DNA of 64,000 bases from Flavivirga sp. 57AJ16 (lineage in GTDB: Bacteria; Bacteroidota; Bacteroidia; Flavobacteriales; Flavobacteriaceae): contig NZ_JAQZAT010000002.1 in NCBI RefSeq assembly GCF_028736925.1, forward strand, positions 1-64,000, in the 5' to 3' direction. The stretch's first letter is position 1. Every line of letters begins with the position of its first letter. A program made the translations under genes and the position numbers. The notes under the pieces are model-generated. The model was not told the origin of the DNA, did no database searches, and was given only the letters and a program-made list of their open reading frames with translations. Shown piece after piece: positions 33,771-43,167 of this stretch.

Positions 33771-35606
33771 TTACCCGAAACTTTGCATCTCTACTAGTTT
33801 GTAGTAAACGCCCTTTTTGCTAATAAGATCTTGGTGTTTGCCTTGTTCTACTATCTTACCTTTATTTAAAACTATGATCTCATCTGCATTTTGAATGGTA
33901 GATAACCTATGGGCAATAACAATAGAGGTTCTGTTTTTCATCATGTTTTCTAAAGCCACCTGTACAAGTCGTTCGCTTTCGGTATCGAGAGCAGAGGTCG
34001 CCTCGTCCAAAACCATAATAGGTGGGCTTTTAAGGACTGCCCGAGCAATACTTAACCGTTGTTTTTGACCCCCGGAAAGCTTGTTTCCCGCATCTCCAAT
34101 ATTGGTGTTAAGGCTTTCAGGTAAATCTTTAACAAACTCCCAGGCATTAGCTACTTTTAAAGCTTCAATTATTTGTTCATCTGTAGCTTCGTCATTGCCT
34201 AATTTCATGTTGTTTTTAATACTATCATTGAAAAGAATAGCATCTTGGGTTACAATACCTAATTGAGCCCGTAAAGAGCTTGTCGTTAAATCACGAATAT
34301 CTATACCGTCAATTAAGATCTGACCTTTATTTACATCATAAAAACGCGTAATTAAGTTAGCTATAGTTGATTTTCCACTACCAGATTGCCCAACTAGCGC
34401 TACTGTCTTACCTTTAGGAATGGTCAATGAAAAGTTTTTTAACACATATTCATTTTCATATTTAAACGAAATATCATCGAACACGATATTGGTCTCAAAT
34501 CCTTTTTTATCGATGGCACCTTCTTTGTCTTTTAAAGGGTTTTTGGTATCGATAATTTCCTGTATTCTTTCGGCTGCGGCACCTCCTTTTTTAATATTAT
34601 ATAAGCCCCTTGAAATAGCTTTTGCAGGGGTTAGTACATTATAGGATAACCCCATATATACAAGAAACATACTGCTATCTAAACTAGAGGAAGCGCCATT
34701 TAATACTAAATTTCCTCCATACCATAAAATAATAGCTATAATACAAATTCCCAAAAACTCGCTAGTTGGTGATGCCAGGTTTTGACGGTTGAGTAATTTG
34801 TTTGAGAAATGGTAAAAACGCGACGTAGATTCTTGAAATTTATTGTTGAATTTCTCTTCGGCGTTAAATCCTTTTATAATGCGTAATCCTGTTAAGGTTT
34901 CTTCTAACGTTGAGAGAAAAGTGCCTTGTTCTTTTTGAACACGGTCTGATTTTCTTTTTAAGCTTTTACCTATTTTGGAAATAACGAATCCCATTATCGG
35001 AATAAATACAAAAACAAATAGGGTTAGTTGCGGGCTTATATAAAGCATGACCGTTATAGTGAAAATAATAGTAAGGGGTTCTCTAATGATAAGTTCTAAA
35101 ACAGACAGAAATGAATATTGTAAATCTAAAACATCACTTGTTACCCTGGATAGAATGTCTCCTTTTCTTTTTTCTGAAAAATAAGAAAGCGGTAGCTCAA
35201 CTGTTTTTTTATAGACCTCATTTCTAAGGTCTCTTATAACCCCATTACGTAAGAATACTAAAAAATAATTAGCAAAATAGCCAAAAATATTTTTTAATAA
35301 AAACATCACTATAATCAGGCTAACAACAAAAATAAGCGCTTTAGAGTTGTCTCCATTTGTATAGTAATTCATTTGAAATGCTAAATAGTCTTTAGTATAG
35401 TCACCCATGTCCATTAATCCAGACCATGCAGGTTTCACAGTTGGAACACGGTCCTTTGTTTGCTTAAAGATAACATCTAGCATAGGTTTTAAAGCCACGA
35501 ATGATAAGGTGCCGAATAAAGCAAAAAAAATGTTACAAATTATATGCCCGATAGCAAATCGCTTATACGGTTTTGCATACCGTAAGATATTTACAAAATG
35601 ATTCAT
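33771..35606 (-). CDS. MsbA-like ABC exporter
   Basis: A 611-residue half-size ABC exporter. The N-terminal six-helix domain (about 1-340) is followed by a canonical ATPase: Walker A GQSGSGKST, signature LSGGQKQRLSIARA and Walker B IMVLDEATSALD, with the catalytic Glu present, unlike the other exporter in this window. It probably acts as a homodimer on lipids or drugs. Its ATG overlaps the stop of the phosphomutase gene (TAATG), so the two are translationally coupled. Confidence 0.93.
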   Translation of the reverse strand: MNHFVNILRYAKPYKRFAIGHIICNIFFALFGTLSFVALKPMLDVIFKQTKDRVPTVKPAWSGLMDMGDYTKDYLAFQMNYYTNGDNSKALIFVVSLIIVMFLLKNIFGYFANYFLVFLRNGVIRDLRNEVYKKTVELPLSYFSEKRKGDILSRVTSDVLDLQYSFLSVLELIIREPLTIIFTITVMLYISPQLTLFVFVFIPIMGFVISKIGKSLKRKSDRVQKEQGTFLSTLEETLTGLRIIKGFNAEEKFNNKFQESTSRFYHFSNKLLNRQNLASPTSEFLGICIIAIILWYGGNLVLNGASSSLDSSMFLVYMGLSYNVLTPAKAISRGLYNIKKGGAAAERIQEIIDTKNPLKDKEGAIDKKGFETNIVFDDISFKYENEYVLKNFSLTIPKGKTVALVGQSGSGKSTIANLITRFYDVNKGQILIDGIDIRDLTTSSLRAQLGIVTQDAILFNDSIKNNMKLGNDEATDEQIIEALKVANAWEFVKDLPESLNTNIGDAGNKLSGGQKQRLSIARAVLKSPPIMVLDEATSALDTESERLVQVALENMMKNRTSIVIAHRLSTIQNADEIIVLNKGKIVEQGKHQDLISKKGVYYKLVEMQSFG

Positions 35607-37336
35607 TAATTAAGTTTCATATCTTTTAAAATGGCATCTATTTTAGATTCTAGTTTCGCTTCTGTTTCATTAAAAGCATCAACAGATTCCAAACGGTCAT
35701 TGACACTAATGTAGAATTTTATTTTAGGTTCTGTTCCACTAGGTCTTAGTGCTATTTGGCTACCATCTTCTGTATAATAGATCAATACATTCGATTTTGG
35801 AATGTCAATGGTGCTTTCTTCACCAGAAATCATGTTTTTGGTAATAGATAATTGATAATCCTCAACTTTCACAACTTTCGATCCATTGACTACCGTTAAT
35901 GGGTTTTCGCGTGCATCAACCATCATTTGCTTAATTTCTTCTGCGCCTTCAATACCTTTTTTGGTGAGAGAAACTAAACGTTCTTTATAGAATCCATGTT
36001 CAGCATATAGTTTAATGAGCTCGCTATAAAAAGAACTTCCAATGGCTTTAGACTGCGCAGCTATTTCGCAAGCTAAAAGCGTTGACGTTACGGCATCTTT
36101 GTCTCGAACAAAATCACCGACCATAAAACCAAAACTTTCTTCACCACCACCAATAAAATTAAGTTCGGGAAAATCTTTTATCAGCTTAGCAATCCATTTA
36201 AAGCCTGTTAAAACAATTTTGCTATCTACTTTGTAGGCTTTAGCAAGTTTGCTCAACATTGGTGTTGATACTATGGTTGAGGCAATAAACTCCTTTCCTT
36301 TAATTTTTCCTTCGTTTTGCCATTGTTTTAGTAGGAAATCCGTCATCATCAGCATGGTTTGATTTCCGTTGAGTAGCTGTAATTTATTTTCAGAATTACG
36401 CACTGCAACACCCAATCTGTCACAATCGGGATCTGTGCCTATAACAATATCCGCATTTACTTTTTCGGCCAGTTCTAATGCCATTTTTAATGCTGCTGGT
36501 TCTTCTGGATTTGGTGATGCCACCGTTGGAAAATCGCCATCAGGAACTTCTTGTTCTTTTACGATATGAACATTTTTGTACCCAGCACGTTTTAAAGTTT
36601 CAGGAACCGCTGTAATTGAAGTGCCATGAAGTGATGTAAAAACAATATTTAAATGGTCTTTGGCTTCTTGTGAAGCCCCACAACTTCCATTTTCTACTGA
36701 AGCATTAATAAACACATCATCAACATCTTTTCCTATATAATGAATAAGATCGTTGTTGGCTTCAAATTTTATATCGGCATAATCGAGGTCATTTATAATT
36801 TGTATTAAAGCATCGTCATGTGGTGGTACTAATTGACCGCCATCTTGCCAGTACACTTTATATCCATTGTATTCAGGTGGATTATGTGATGCTGTTAAAA
36901 CGATACCACAATGGCAGTTTAAATGTTTAACGGCAAAAGACAATTCTGGTGTAGCCCTTAAATCCTCAAATAAATAAACGTCAATATTATTTGCGGAAAA
37001 AACATCAGCAACAACTTTAGCCAGGGTTTTGCTATTGTGTCTACAATCGTAAGCAATAACCGCTTTTGGATTTTCATTTGGAAAGGACTTACGTAAATAA
37101 TTACTCAACCCCTGAGTGCTTTTTCCAAGGGTATACTTATTTATACGATTAGTTCCAACCCCCATAACACCACGCATACCACCTGTTCCGAATTCTAAAT
37201 CTTTATAAAAGCTTTCTTGAATATCCTTTGGGGTATTTGCAATACTATCTTTAATGAAAGTTTGTGTATCATCATCAAAAGTTGGTGTTAACCATGTATT
37301 TATTCTATCTAAAATCTTTGGTTCTATATAAATCAT
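35606..37336 (-). CDS. Phosphoglucomutase/phosphomannomutase
   Basis: A 576-residue alpha-D-phosphohexomutase that interconverts hexose 1- and 6-phosphates, feeding glycan and envelope sugar synthesis. The active-site serine is in [16 protein letters not shown], the metal-binding loop is [12 protein letters not shown], and [10 protein letters not shown] and [12 protein letters not shown] are the sugar- and phosphate-binding motifs. The length matches the PGM2/yeast-type form common in Bacteroidota. The enzyme is cytoplasmic. It is coupled to the MsbA-like gene and followed upstream by a GT2 glycosyltransferase gene on the same strand. Confidence 0.95.
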   Translation of the reverse strand: MIYIEPKILDRINTWLTPTFDDDTQTFIKDSIANTPKDIQESFYKDLEFGTGGMRGVMGVGTNRINKYTLGKSTQGLSNYLRKSFPNENPKAVIAYDCRHNSKTLAKVVADVFSANNIDVYLFEDLRATPELSFAVKHLNCHCGIVLTASHNPPEYNGYKVYWQDGGQLVPPHDDALIQIINDLDYADIKFEANNDLIHYIGKDVDDVFINASVENGSCGASQEAKDHLNIVFTSLHGTSITAVPETLKRAGYKNVHIVKEQEVPDGDFPTVASPNPEEPAALKMALELAEKVNADIVIGTDPDCDRLGVAVRNSENKLQLLNGNQTMLMMTDFLLKQWQNEGKIKGKEFIASTIVSTPMLSKLAKAYKVDSKIVLTGFKWIAKLIKDFPELNFIGGGEESFGFMVGDFVRDKDAVTSTLLACEIAAQSKAIGSSFYSELIKLYAEHGFYKERLVSLTKKGIEGAEEIKQMMVDARENPLTVVNGSKVVKVEDYQLSITKNMISGEESTIDIPKSNVLIYYTEDGSQIALRPSGTEPKIKFYISVNDRLESVDAFNETEAKLESKIDAILKDMKLN

Positions 37337-37479
37337 ATGTCAATTAAATAAGTGCAAAAATAATCAATTAGTCAGATAATGTCTTCGTTTTTTTAACCGA
37401 ACTAATATTTAATAACGCAAACGTTTTAGTGTTTTATAAAGCTTTGCGATGCTACGTTTTTGGAGAAAAAGTTATAATT

Positions 37480-38430
37480 CTAATTAAAGTTTAGTTCATT
37501 TTTAATAGAATAACGCTTTTTATCCTGTTTGGTACGCAAAATAATTTCACCCAAAAAGCCAGCAACAAAAAATTGTGTACCAATGATCATGGTTGAAAGT
37601 GCAATATAAAATTGGGGCCGTTGCGTGATAAGTCTGCCCGTTGGATTTAAAAACAATTTATCTATGCCCAGATAGAATGAGAACCCGAAACCGATGGTAA
37701 ACATAATAAACCCTAAAGCACCAAATAAATGCATGGGACGTTTACCAAAGTGTGATAGGAACCAAATGGTAATTAAATCCAAAAAACCATGGATAAAACG
37801 ATTCATTCCAAATTTTGTTTCACCATATTTTCTGGCTTGGTGCTGTACTACTTTTTCGCCAATTTTTGTAAACCCGGCATTTTTGGATAGTACAGGGATG
37901 TAACGATGCATTTCACCATTGACATCAATATTTTTAACAACATTTATACGATATGCTTTGAGACCGCAATTAAAATCGTTTAATTTTACCCCTGAGGTTT
38001 TTCTTGCGGCCCAATTAAATAGTTTTGATGGTAAATTTTTGGCAATAACAGAATCGTAACGCTTTTTTTTCCATCCGGAAACCAAATCAAAACCATCATT
38101 CGTAATCATGTTGTAAAGTTCCGGGATTTCATCAGGATTGTCTTGCAAATCTGCATCCATAGTAATGACCACATCGCCTTTTGCTTTTTCAAAACCGGCA
38201 TGAAGTGCTTGTGATTTTCCGAAATTTTTAAAAAAACGAATCCCTTTTACATAATTGTCTTGAGACGCTAGTTGAGAGATAATTTGCCAGGAATTATCAG
38301 TACTACCGTCATCAATAAAAATAATTTCGTATGAAAAATGATTGGATTGCATCACTTTTGCAATCCAATCGTGTAATTCCATTAAAGAGTCTTGTTCGTT
38401 TAGTAGCGGTATAACTACGGATATATTCAT
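37480..38430 (-). CDS. GT2 glycosyltransferase, GtrB/DPM1-like, with membrane tail
   Basis: A 316-residue family 2 glycosyltransferase. The nucleotide-sugar site is MDADLQDNPDEIPEL with FIDDGSTDNSW upstream, and two C-terminal membrane helices lie around 235-300. Such enzymes move a sugar from a nucleotide donor to a polyprenyl phosphate carrier at the inner membrane. It ends 143 bases upstream of the phosphohexomutase gene. The donor sugar is unknown. Confidence 0.9.
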   Translation of the reverse strand: MNISVVIPLLNEQDSLMELHDWIAKVMQSNHFSYEIIFIDDGSTDNSWQIISQLASQDNYVKGIRFFKNFGKSQALHAGFEKAKGDVVITMDADLQDNPDEIPELYNMITNDGFDLVSGWKKKRYDSVIAKNLPSKLFNWAARKTSGVKLNDFNCGLKAYRINVVKNIDVNGEMHRYIPVLSKNAGFTKIGEKVVQHQARKYGETKFGMNRFIHGFLDLITIWFLSHFGKRPMHLFGALGFIMFTIGFGFSFYLGIDKLFLNPTGRLITQRPQFYIALSTMIIGTQFFVAGFLGEIILRTKQDKKRYSIKNELNFN

Positions 38431-38486
38431 TTATGAAATTTCAAAATTTGATACTTCAAAAATACTGAATTTATTTGACCAATATT

Positions 38487-39002
38487 CTATGCTTCACGTT
38501 TCATTACTAATCCACCGATAAGAGAATAAATTAACCCAAATACAGCACTTAATGCCACCCAAATGGTGCTCCCTAAAAATGGATTAGAAAATTTTTCCAT
38601 CATTTCTATGGCTTTATTAGCAGCTTCTTCTGTCATGTTTGGATTTTCCAGCATTTTATCCTTGGTAACTTCCATCATTTTACCTATAAATTCAGGATCT
38701 ATAAGGTAATTGAAAATAATATTATATACAGCAAAAATTAAAGCACTAATTATGGCGGTAATCAATCCAACTTTTAACGCTTCACTTAAGCTGAGGAGAC
38801 CTAGGTTATTTTTCTTAAACTGACTAATAGCATATATTATTACTACTGGAAATATAATGTAGTATAAGTACATAGGCCATTGTTCACCCTCAAGTTGCAT
38901 GCCGGTAAAATACATGATGATGCTTATTAGGATTAGGATTAACCCTAAAATGAGCCCATAATTAGTAGCAAATTTACCAGGTGTAACGCTTTTTGTTTCC
39001 AT
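38487..39002 (-). CDS. DUF4199 membrane protein
   Basis: A 171-residue four-helix membrane protein of the DUF4199 family, which is restricted largely to Bacteroidota. Helices are near 14-32, 42-60, 72-95 and 145-165, with a conserved SLSEALKVGLITAIISALIF block and a cytoplasmic-looking amphipathic loop (MMEVTKDKMLENP) between helices three and four. Its function is unknown. It lies next to the GT2 gene on the same strand. Confidence 0.85.
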   Translation of the reverse strand: METKSVTPGKFATNYGLILGLILILISIIMYFTGMQLEGEQWPMYLYYIIFPVVIIYAISQFKKNNLGLLSLSEALKVGLITAIISALIFAVYNIIFNYLIDPEFIGKMMEVTKDKMLENPNMTEEAANKAIEMMEKFSNPFLGSTIWVALSAVFGLIYSLIGGLVMKREA

Positions 39003-39094
39003 AAATATTTTATTTAAAAATGTTAGTTGATCTGTTAGTATCCAAATATACTAAAACGTTACATACGGGATAAAATAAAAAATAATAAAAAGTA

Positions 39095-39125
39095 TTGCCC
39101 ATTTATAAAAAATACTTAAATTTGC
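39095..39125 (+). promoter_or_regulatory. Bacteroidota promoter of rpmE2
   Basis: A TTG at 39095-39097 and TAAATTTGC at 39117-39125 are separated by 19 bases, which matches the -33/-7 pattern of the housekeeping sigma factor. The rpmE2 start lies 37 bases downstream. Confidence 0.65.
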
Positions 39126-39161
39126 ACTTCCAAAATTGTAAAGAATAAAAAGCATTTAGCG

Positions 39162-39413
39162 ATGAGAAAAGGTATACATCCAGAAAATTATAGATTAGTA
39201 GCATTTAAAGATATGTCTAATGAAGATGTGTTTTTAACAAAATCTACAGCAGATACTAATGAAACAATAGAGGTTGATGGCGTTGAGTATCCACTTGTTA
39301 AAATGGAGATATCAAGAACATCACATCCATATTATACTGGTAAATCTAAATTAGTAGATACAGCTGGTCGTATTGACAAATTCAAAACTAAATACGCTAA
39401 ATTTAAGAAATAA
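39162..39413 (+). CDS. rpmE2: Ribosomal protein bL31, type B
   Basis: An 83-residue large-subunit ribosomal protein. [19 protein letters not shown] and [20 protein letters not shown] are diagnostic. The zinc-binding cysteines of type A L31 are absent, so this is the zinc-independent type B form. A promoter is visible upstream and a terminator at 39437-39469, so it is a single-gene unit. Confidence 0.96.
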   Translation: MRKGIHPENYRLVAFKDMSNEDVFLTKSTADTNETIEVDGVEYPLVKMEISRTSHPYYTGKSKLVDTAGRIDKFKTKYAKFKK

Positions 39414-39436
39414 AATTAGCTTAATAAATATAATCT

Positions 39437-39469
39437 AAAGCCTTTCGGAATTCTGAAAGGCTTTTTTTT
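39437..39469 (+). terminator. Terminator after rpmE2
   Basis: AAAGCCTTTC, loop GGAATTCT and GAAAGGCTTT are followed by a run of T, 24 bases after the stop codon. Confidence 0.85.
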
Positions 39470-39583
39470 ATGCCTTTTTTTAGTGTTCTCGAACACAACG
39501 ACCAGCTGCTATTTTAATTGGTGAAATGCATTACACATACAGGTTCTATTGTCTATATTTGGCGTTTATAAATTAAATAAAAA

Positions 39584-40759
39584 ATGAATTACATTCTTTT
39601 TGATGGCCCTTCCCGTAATAATTTGTTACCCTTTACATTTACTAGACCTGTAGCAGATATAAGAGTTGGGATTTTAACCATTCGCGAAAAGTGGGAAACT
39701 TTTTTAAAGACAACAACGACTACTATTACGGAAGACTATTTGTCTGATAAATATCCCATGGTTGAAATGGAAGAAAATGTGATGATTAACGCATCTTGCC
39801 TTCCAAATTTGGAATTGGTTGAAATGATAAAAGATTTAAAAGAAAATCAAGCCATTTTTAAAGATGAAGCTATTATTGCATTTTTTGCTAAAGAAGCCCA
39901 AGACGATATTGATTTTAACAGTTTTGAAACATTCGAATTTAGAGCACCTATTATAAAGATTGAAAATACTTGGGACATATTTTCTAAAAATGGTGAGGCT
40001 ATTCAAGAAGATTTTAACTTAATCACAAAAGATAGAATATCACAACCCATACCACCAAGTAATAATATTATAGCTCCAGAGAATATTTTTATAGAAGCGG
40101 GGGCTACATTGGAATTTACCACGCTTAACGCCAGTAAAGGTCCTATTTATATTGGTAAAAATACTGAAATAATGGAAGGGGCTACCATACGGGGCTCTTT
40201 TGCTTTATGTGAACATGCCGTTGTAAAATTGGGTACGAAAATTTATGGGCCAACAACGGTTGGACCTTATTGCAAAGTGGGAGGAGAGGTTACGAACTCT
40301 GTTTTGTTTGCCAACACAAATAAAGGTCATGAAGGTTATTTAGGAAATTCTGTTTTGGGAGAATGGTGTAATCTCGGTGCAGACACGAACACCTCTAATT
40401 TGAAAAATAATTACGCAGAAGTGCGTTTGTGGGATTATGAAACCGAAAGTTTTGCTAAAACAGGATTGCAATTTTGCGGATTAATGATGGGAGATCACAG
40501 TAAATGTGGTATCAATACGATGTTTAATACAGGTACAGTTGTAGGGGTAAGTGCCAATATTTTTGGTAGTGGATTTCCAAGAAATTTTGTGCCAAGTTTT
40601 AGTTGGGGAGGTAGTAGTGGCTTCACAACGTATTTAACTAAGAAAGCGTTTGAAGTAGCCAGTGTTGTGATGTCCAGACGTAAAGAGCAATTCACAGAAC
40701 AAGATCGCGCTATTTTGGAATGTATATTTGAAAAAACCAAGGCATACAGAAGAGACTAA
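39584..40759 (+). CDS. GlmU-like sugar nucleotidyltransferase family protein
   Basis: A 391-residue protein of the GlmU-family type conserved in Bacteroidota. The N-terminal domain begins MNYILFDGPSRNNLLPFTFT and lacks the full GlmU nucleotide-binding loop. A left-handed beta-helix follows from about 165 with hexapeptide repeats (GPIYIGKNTEIMEGATIRG, VKLGTKIYGPTTVGPYCKVG). It is predicted to be cytoplasmic and possibly involved in cell-wall sugar activation, but catalysis is uncertain. Confidence 0.85.
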   Translation: MNYILFDGPSRNNLLPFTFTRPVADIRVGILTIREKWETFLKTTTTTITEDYLSDKYPMVEMEENVMINASCLPNLELVEMIKDLKENQAIFKDEAIIAFFAKEAQDDIDFNSFETFEFRAPIIKIENTWDIFSKNGEAIQEDFNLITKDRISQPIPPSNNIIAPENIFIEAGATLEFTTLNASKGPIYIGKNTEIMEGATIRGSFALCEHAVVKLGTKIYGPTTVGPYCKVGGEVTNSVLFANTNKGHEGYLGNSVLGEWCNLGADTNTSNLKNNYAEVRLWDYETESFAKTGLQFCGLMMGDHSKCGINTMFNTGTVVGVSANIFGSGFPRNFVPSFSWGGSSGFTTYLTKKAFEVASVVMSRRKEQFTEQDRAILECIFEKTKAYRRD

Positions 40760-40768
40760 TTGGTATTA

Positions 40769-40960
40769 TACCAATTAAACCCCAAAAGGGTGACACATAT
40801 AATTTGCTTCTTTTTCACTTATATTTCTTCAAAGAATAGAACTATAACCTTGGCTATACTTAGATTTTTTTAAATCACTTCATCTAAGCAAAAAAACTGT
40901 GCTGAAATTATTTCAGTATATTTCAAATTATTTATGCGTCATTTTGAAATTCGATTGGTA
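40769..40960. repeat. MITE family B relative (192 bp, TTA duplication)
   Basis: Its ends TACCAATT and GATTGGTA are inverted, and both sides are flanked by TTA (40766-40768 and 40961-40963). The interior differs from the 161-bp copies. The left flank AATTGGTA is itself an element end, so two elements may abut here. Confidence 0.65.
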
Positions 40961-41027
40961 TTAGCAATAGACAATTGTAATAGGTTTGAATTCAAATGAT
41001 TATATTTGTTTATAGCACATTGCTCTT

Positions 41028-41942
41028 ATGTCAAAGTTAATTCATTACATAATCTTTTTAATTGGACTGATAAGTTTTTCCCAAACCAAAGACTACAGTG
41101 TTACGAACGTAGAAATTAACACAAAATATCCGCATTTTGGTTTGATGAAGATTAGCGATTCAAAAATTATTTTCACGTCGTATTTATTAGATAAAAAGAA
41201 GAGGTTAGAACGATTTGAAGGGAAGCCTATATTAACTATTTATCAAGGTGACTTTTTAGATGGAGGCCGTATAGTTAATGTGAAGCCTATAGAAATCGAT
41301 CCTAAGCAGCATATATCCCATATTACAAGTGCCACTATGTCCCCAGATGGGAAGCGCATTTATTTAGCTACTAATTATACTAGAAAAAATATGCCGAAAG
41401 GCCATTTTAACGAAGCTAATTTTCATATTGCAGTAGGCGAATTTAAAGCAGGTTTAGGCTGGACTAACTTTAAAGTGTTACCATTCTGTAAACTTAAATA
41501 TTCTTATGCGCACCCTGCTTTAAGTAAAGATGGAAAAACTTTATATTTTACGGCAAATATTAGAGGTGGTAAAGAGACCACAAGGGGAGGTTCTGATATT
41601 TTTAAGGTAAATATCCTTGATGATGGTATTTATAGCGAACCAAAAAATTTAGGAAGTAAAATCAATTCTTATAGTCGAGATATGTTTCCTTTTATAAGTG
41701 CTGATAACACATTGTATTTTGCATCGAATAGACCCAATGGTTTTGGTGGATTCGATATTTATAAAAGTACGATGAATGTCGATGGGACTTTTGAAAAAGC
41801 TATAAAGTTACCGCAGCCAATAAATAGTAAGCAGGACGATTTTTGTTTTATTATTGATGCTGAGAATAAAACAGGCTATTTTTCGTCGAAACGTTCTGGA
41901 GGTAAAGGCGATGATGATATTTATTATTTTCAACAAAACTAA
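41028..41942 (+). CDS. PD40 (WD40-like) exported protein
   Basis: A 304-residue secreted protein with signal MSKLIHYIIFLIGLISFSQT and a beta-propeller of PD40/TolB-like blades: ATMSPDGKRIYLATNY, PALSKDGKTLYFTANIRGG, PFISADNTLYFASNRPNGFGG and IIDAENKTGYFSSKRSGGKG. Such domains occur in OmpA-associated envelope proteins, but no OmpA domain is present here. A membrane protein gene follows after eight bases. Confidence 0.82.
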   Translation: MSKLIHYIIFLIGLISFSQTKDYSVTNVEINTKYPHFGLMKISDSKIIFTSYLLDKKKRLERFEGKPILTIYQGDFLDGGRIVNVKPIEIDPKQHISHITSATMSPDGKRIYLATNYTRKNMPKGHFNEANFHIAVGEFKAGLGWTNFKVLPFCKLKYSYAHPALSKDGKTLYFTANIRGGKETTRGGSDIFKVNILDDGIYSEPKNLGSKINSYSRDMFPFISADNTLYFASNRPNGFGGFDIYKSTMNVDGTFEKAIKLPQPINSKQDDFCFIIDAENKTGYFSSKRSGGKGDDDIYYFQQN

Positions 41943-41950
41943 AAATATTT

Positions 41951-42292
41951 ATGTTAGGGATTTTACTTATTTATTTTATTGGAAAAAGATTTTATGATTT
42001 ATCTGAAGCATATAACCAAAATAAATGGCTGTATGCAATATTGAGTATTGTCGTTTATTATGCTGGAAGCTTTTTTGTTGGATTAGTTTTAGGGGTTTTA
42101 GTCATGTTGGAAATAATGGATGTCGATCTGGAAAATAGCCTTATGATAAATATAATAGCGATTCCGTTTGGACTTGGTGCCGTGTATTTATTTTACATTT
42201 TGCTAGAGAGAAAATGGGAAAAAGCAGTCGTTGTCGTAAAAGATGAAATCAATAATATTGGGAAGGATATTGAAAGACCATCATTAAAATAG
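41951..42292 (+). CDS. Small polytopic membrane protein, 113 aa
   Basis: A hydrophobic protein with three membrane helices (about 1-12, 28-52 and 66-88) and a short charged C-terminus. It is probably co-transcribed with the PD40 gene. I do not recognise a named family, although proteins of this kind are common in Flavobacteriaceae. Confidence 0.7.
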   Translation: MLGILLIYFIGKRFYDLSEAYNQNKWLYAILSIVVYYAGSFFVGLVLGVLVMLEIMDVDLENSLMINIIAIPFGLGAVYLFYILLERKWEKAVVVVKDEINNIGKDIERPSLK

Positions 42293-42465
42293 GAGCCTAT
42301 TATAGTTATGGGTATAGCTACTATCTATTAAACTCATCTTGTGTTAGGAAATCTAATGACATTCTATTTGAAGGGAATTGGCAGTTATAATCCTATTTTC
42401 TATATTAGCTATGGTTTACAGATTTTAAAATCTGTAGATTTGTTATTGCCCCTAAAAAATAAACT

Positions 42466-43167
42466 GTGTTACATACTTTAAAAAATGAGAAAAAGGCCAG
42501 TATTCTTTTCTTTGTTATATTGACTATGGATATTTTGGTTAAACTAAATCTTAGTGCTTTTCCATATCGATATATTTCCAAGCCACCTTTAATGCTACTT
42601 TTGTTTTTTTATTACTGCATTAATACTAACGAGAAGCGAAAGAAAAAAAAGCTATGGGTCATTCTGGCATTGTCTTGCTTTTTAATAGGGGATGTACTGG
42701 TTATAAAACATACTGATATTATTTTTTTGAGCACTAGTTTGCTTTTTTTTGCTTTGGCAAAAATCTTTTTAAGTTTGAGACTTTCCCATGAATCAGATTT
42801 TAATATTATAAGACTATTACCCTTTTCTATTGTGATATTTGCCTATACGGTTTTTATAGTAAGTTTTCTTTACAATAGCTTAAAGGCCTTTTTTGTGCCA
42901 GCATTAGTTAGTTTTTTTATATCATTATTACTTATTCAATTTGCTTTTTTAAGAAAAGAAGTTGTTGGTAGGGCTAGCTATTTATATGTGTTTTTTGGAA
43001 TTATTTTTTATATACTTTGTGAGAGTATGATGGCGATAAAAACGTTTAAAATGGATTTGCCAATGCAGGATATTTTAATTATGCTGTTTTATGGTATAGC
43101 AGTGTACCTTATTATTTTTGGAATTGTAAAAGAGCATAAAAAAGAGCATGGCATCAATTCTTTTTAA
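42466..43167 (+). CDS. YhhN/TMEM86-like membrane protein (lysoplasmalogenase family)
   Basis: A 233-residue polytopic membrane protein with seven to eight helices. KPPLMLLLFF and FLIGDVLVI (the Gly-Asp of the YhhN motif) support membership, although the second conserved block is degenerate (YILCESMMAIKTF). Human TMEM86 members hydrolyse lysoplasmalogen; activity here is not certain. The start is a GTG at 42466. Its end overlaps by 14 bases with the tail of the convergent peptide-binding lipoprotein gene. Confidence 0.6.
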   Translation: MLHTLKNEKKASILFFVILTMDILVKLNLSAFPYRYISKPPLMLLLFFYYCINTNEKRKKKKLWVILALSCFLIGDVLVIKHTDIIFLSTSLLFFALAKIFLSLRLSHESDFNIIRLLPFSIVIFAYTVFIVSFLYNSLKAFFVPALVSFFISLLLIQFAFLRKEVVGRASYLYVFFGIIFYILCESMMAIKTFKMDLPMQDILIMLFYGIAVYLIIFGIVKEHKKEHGINSF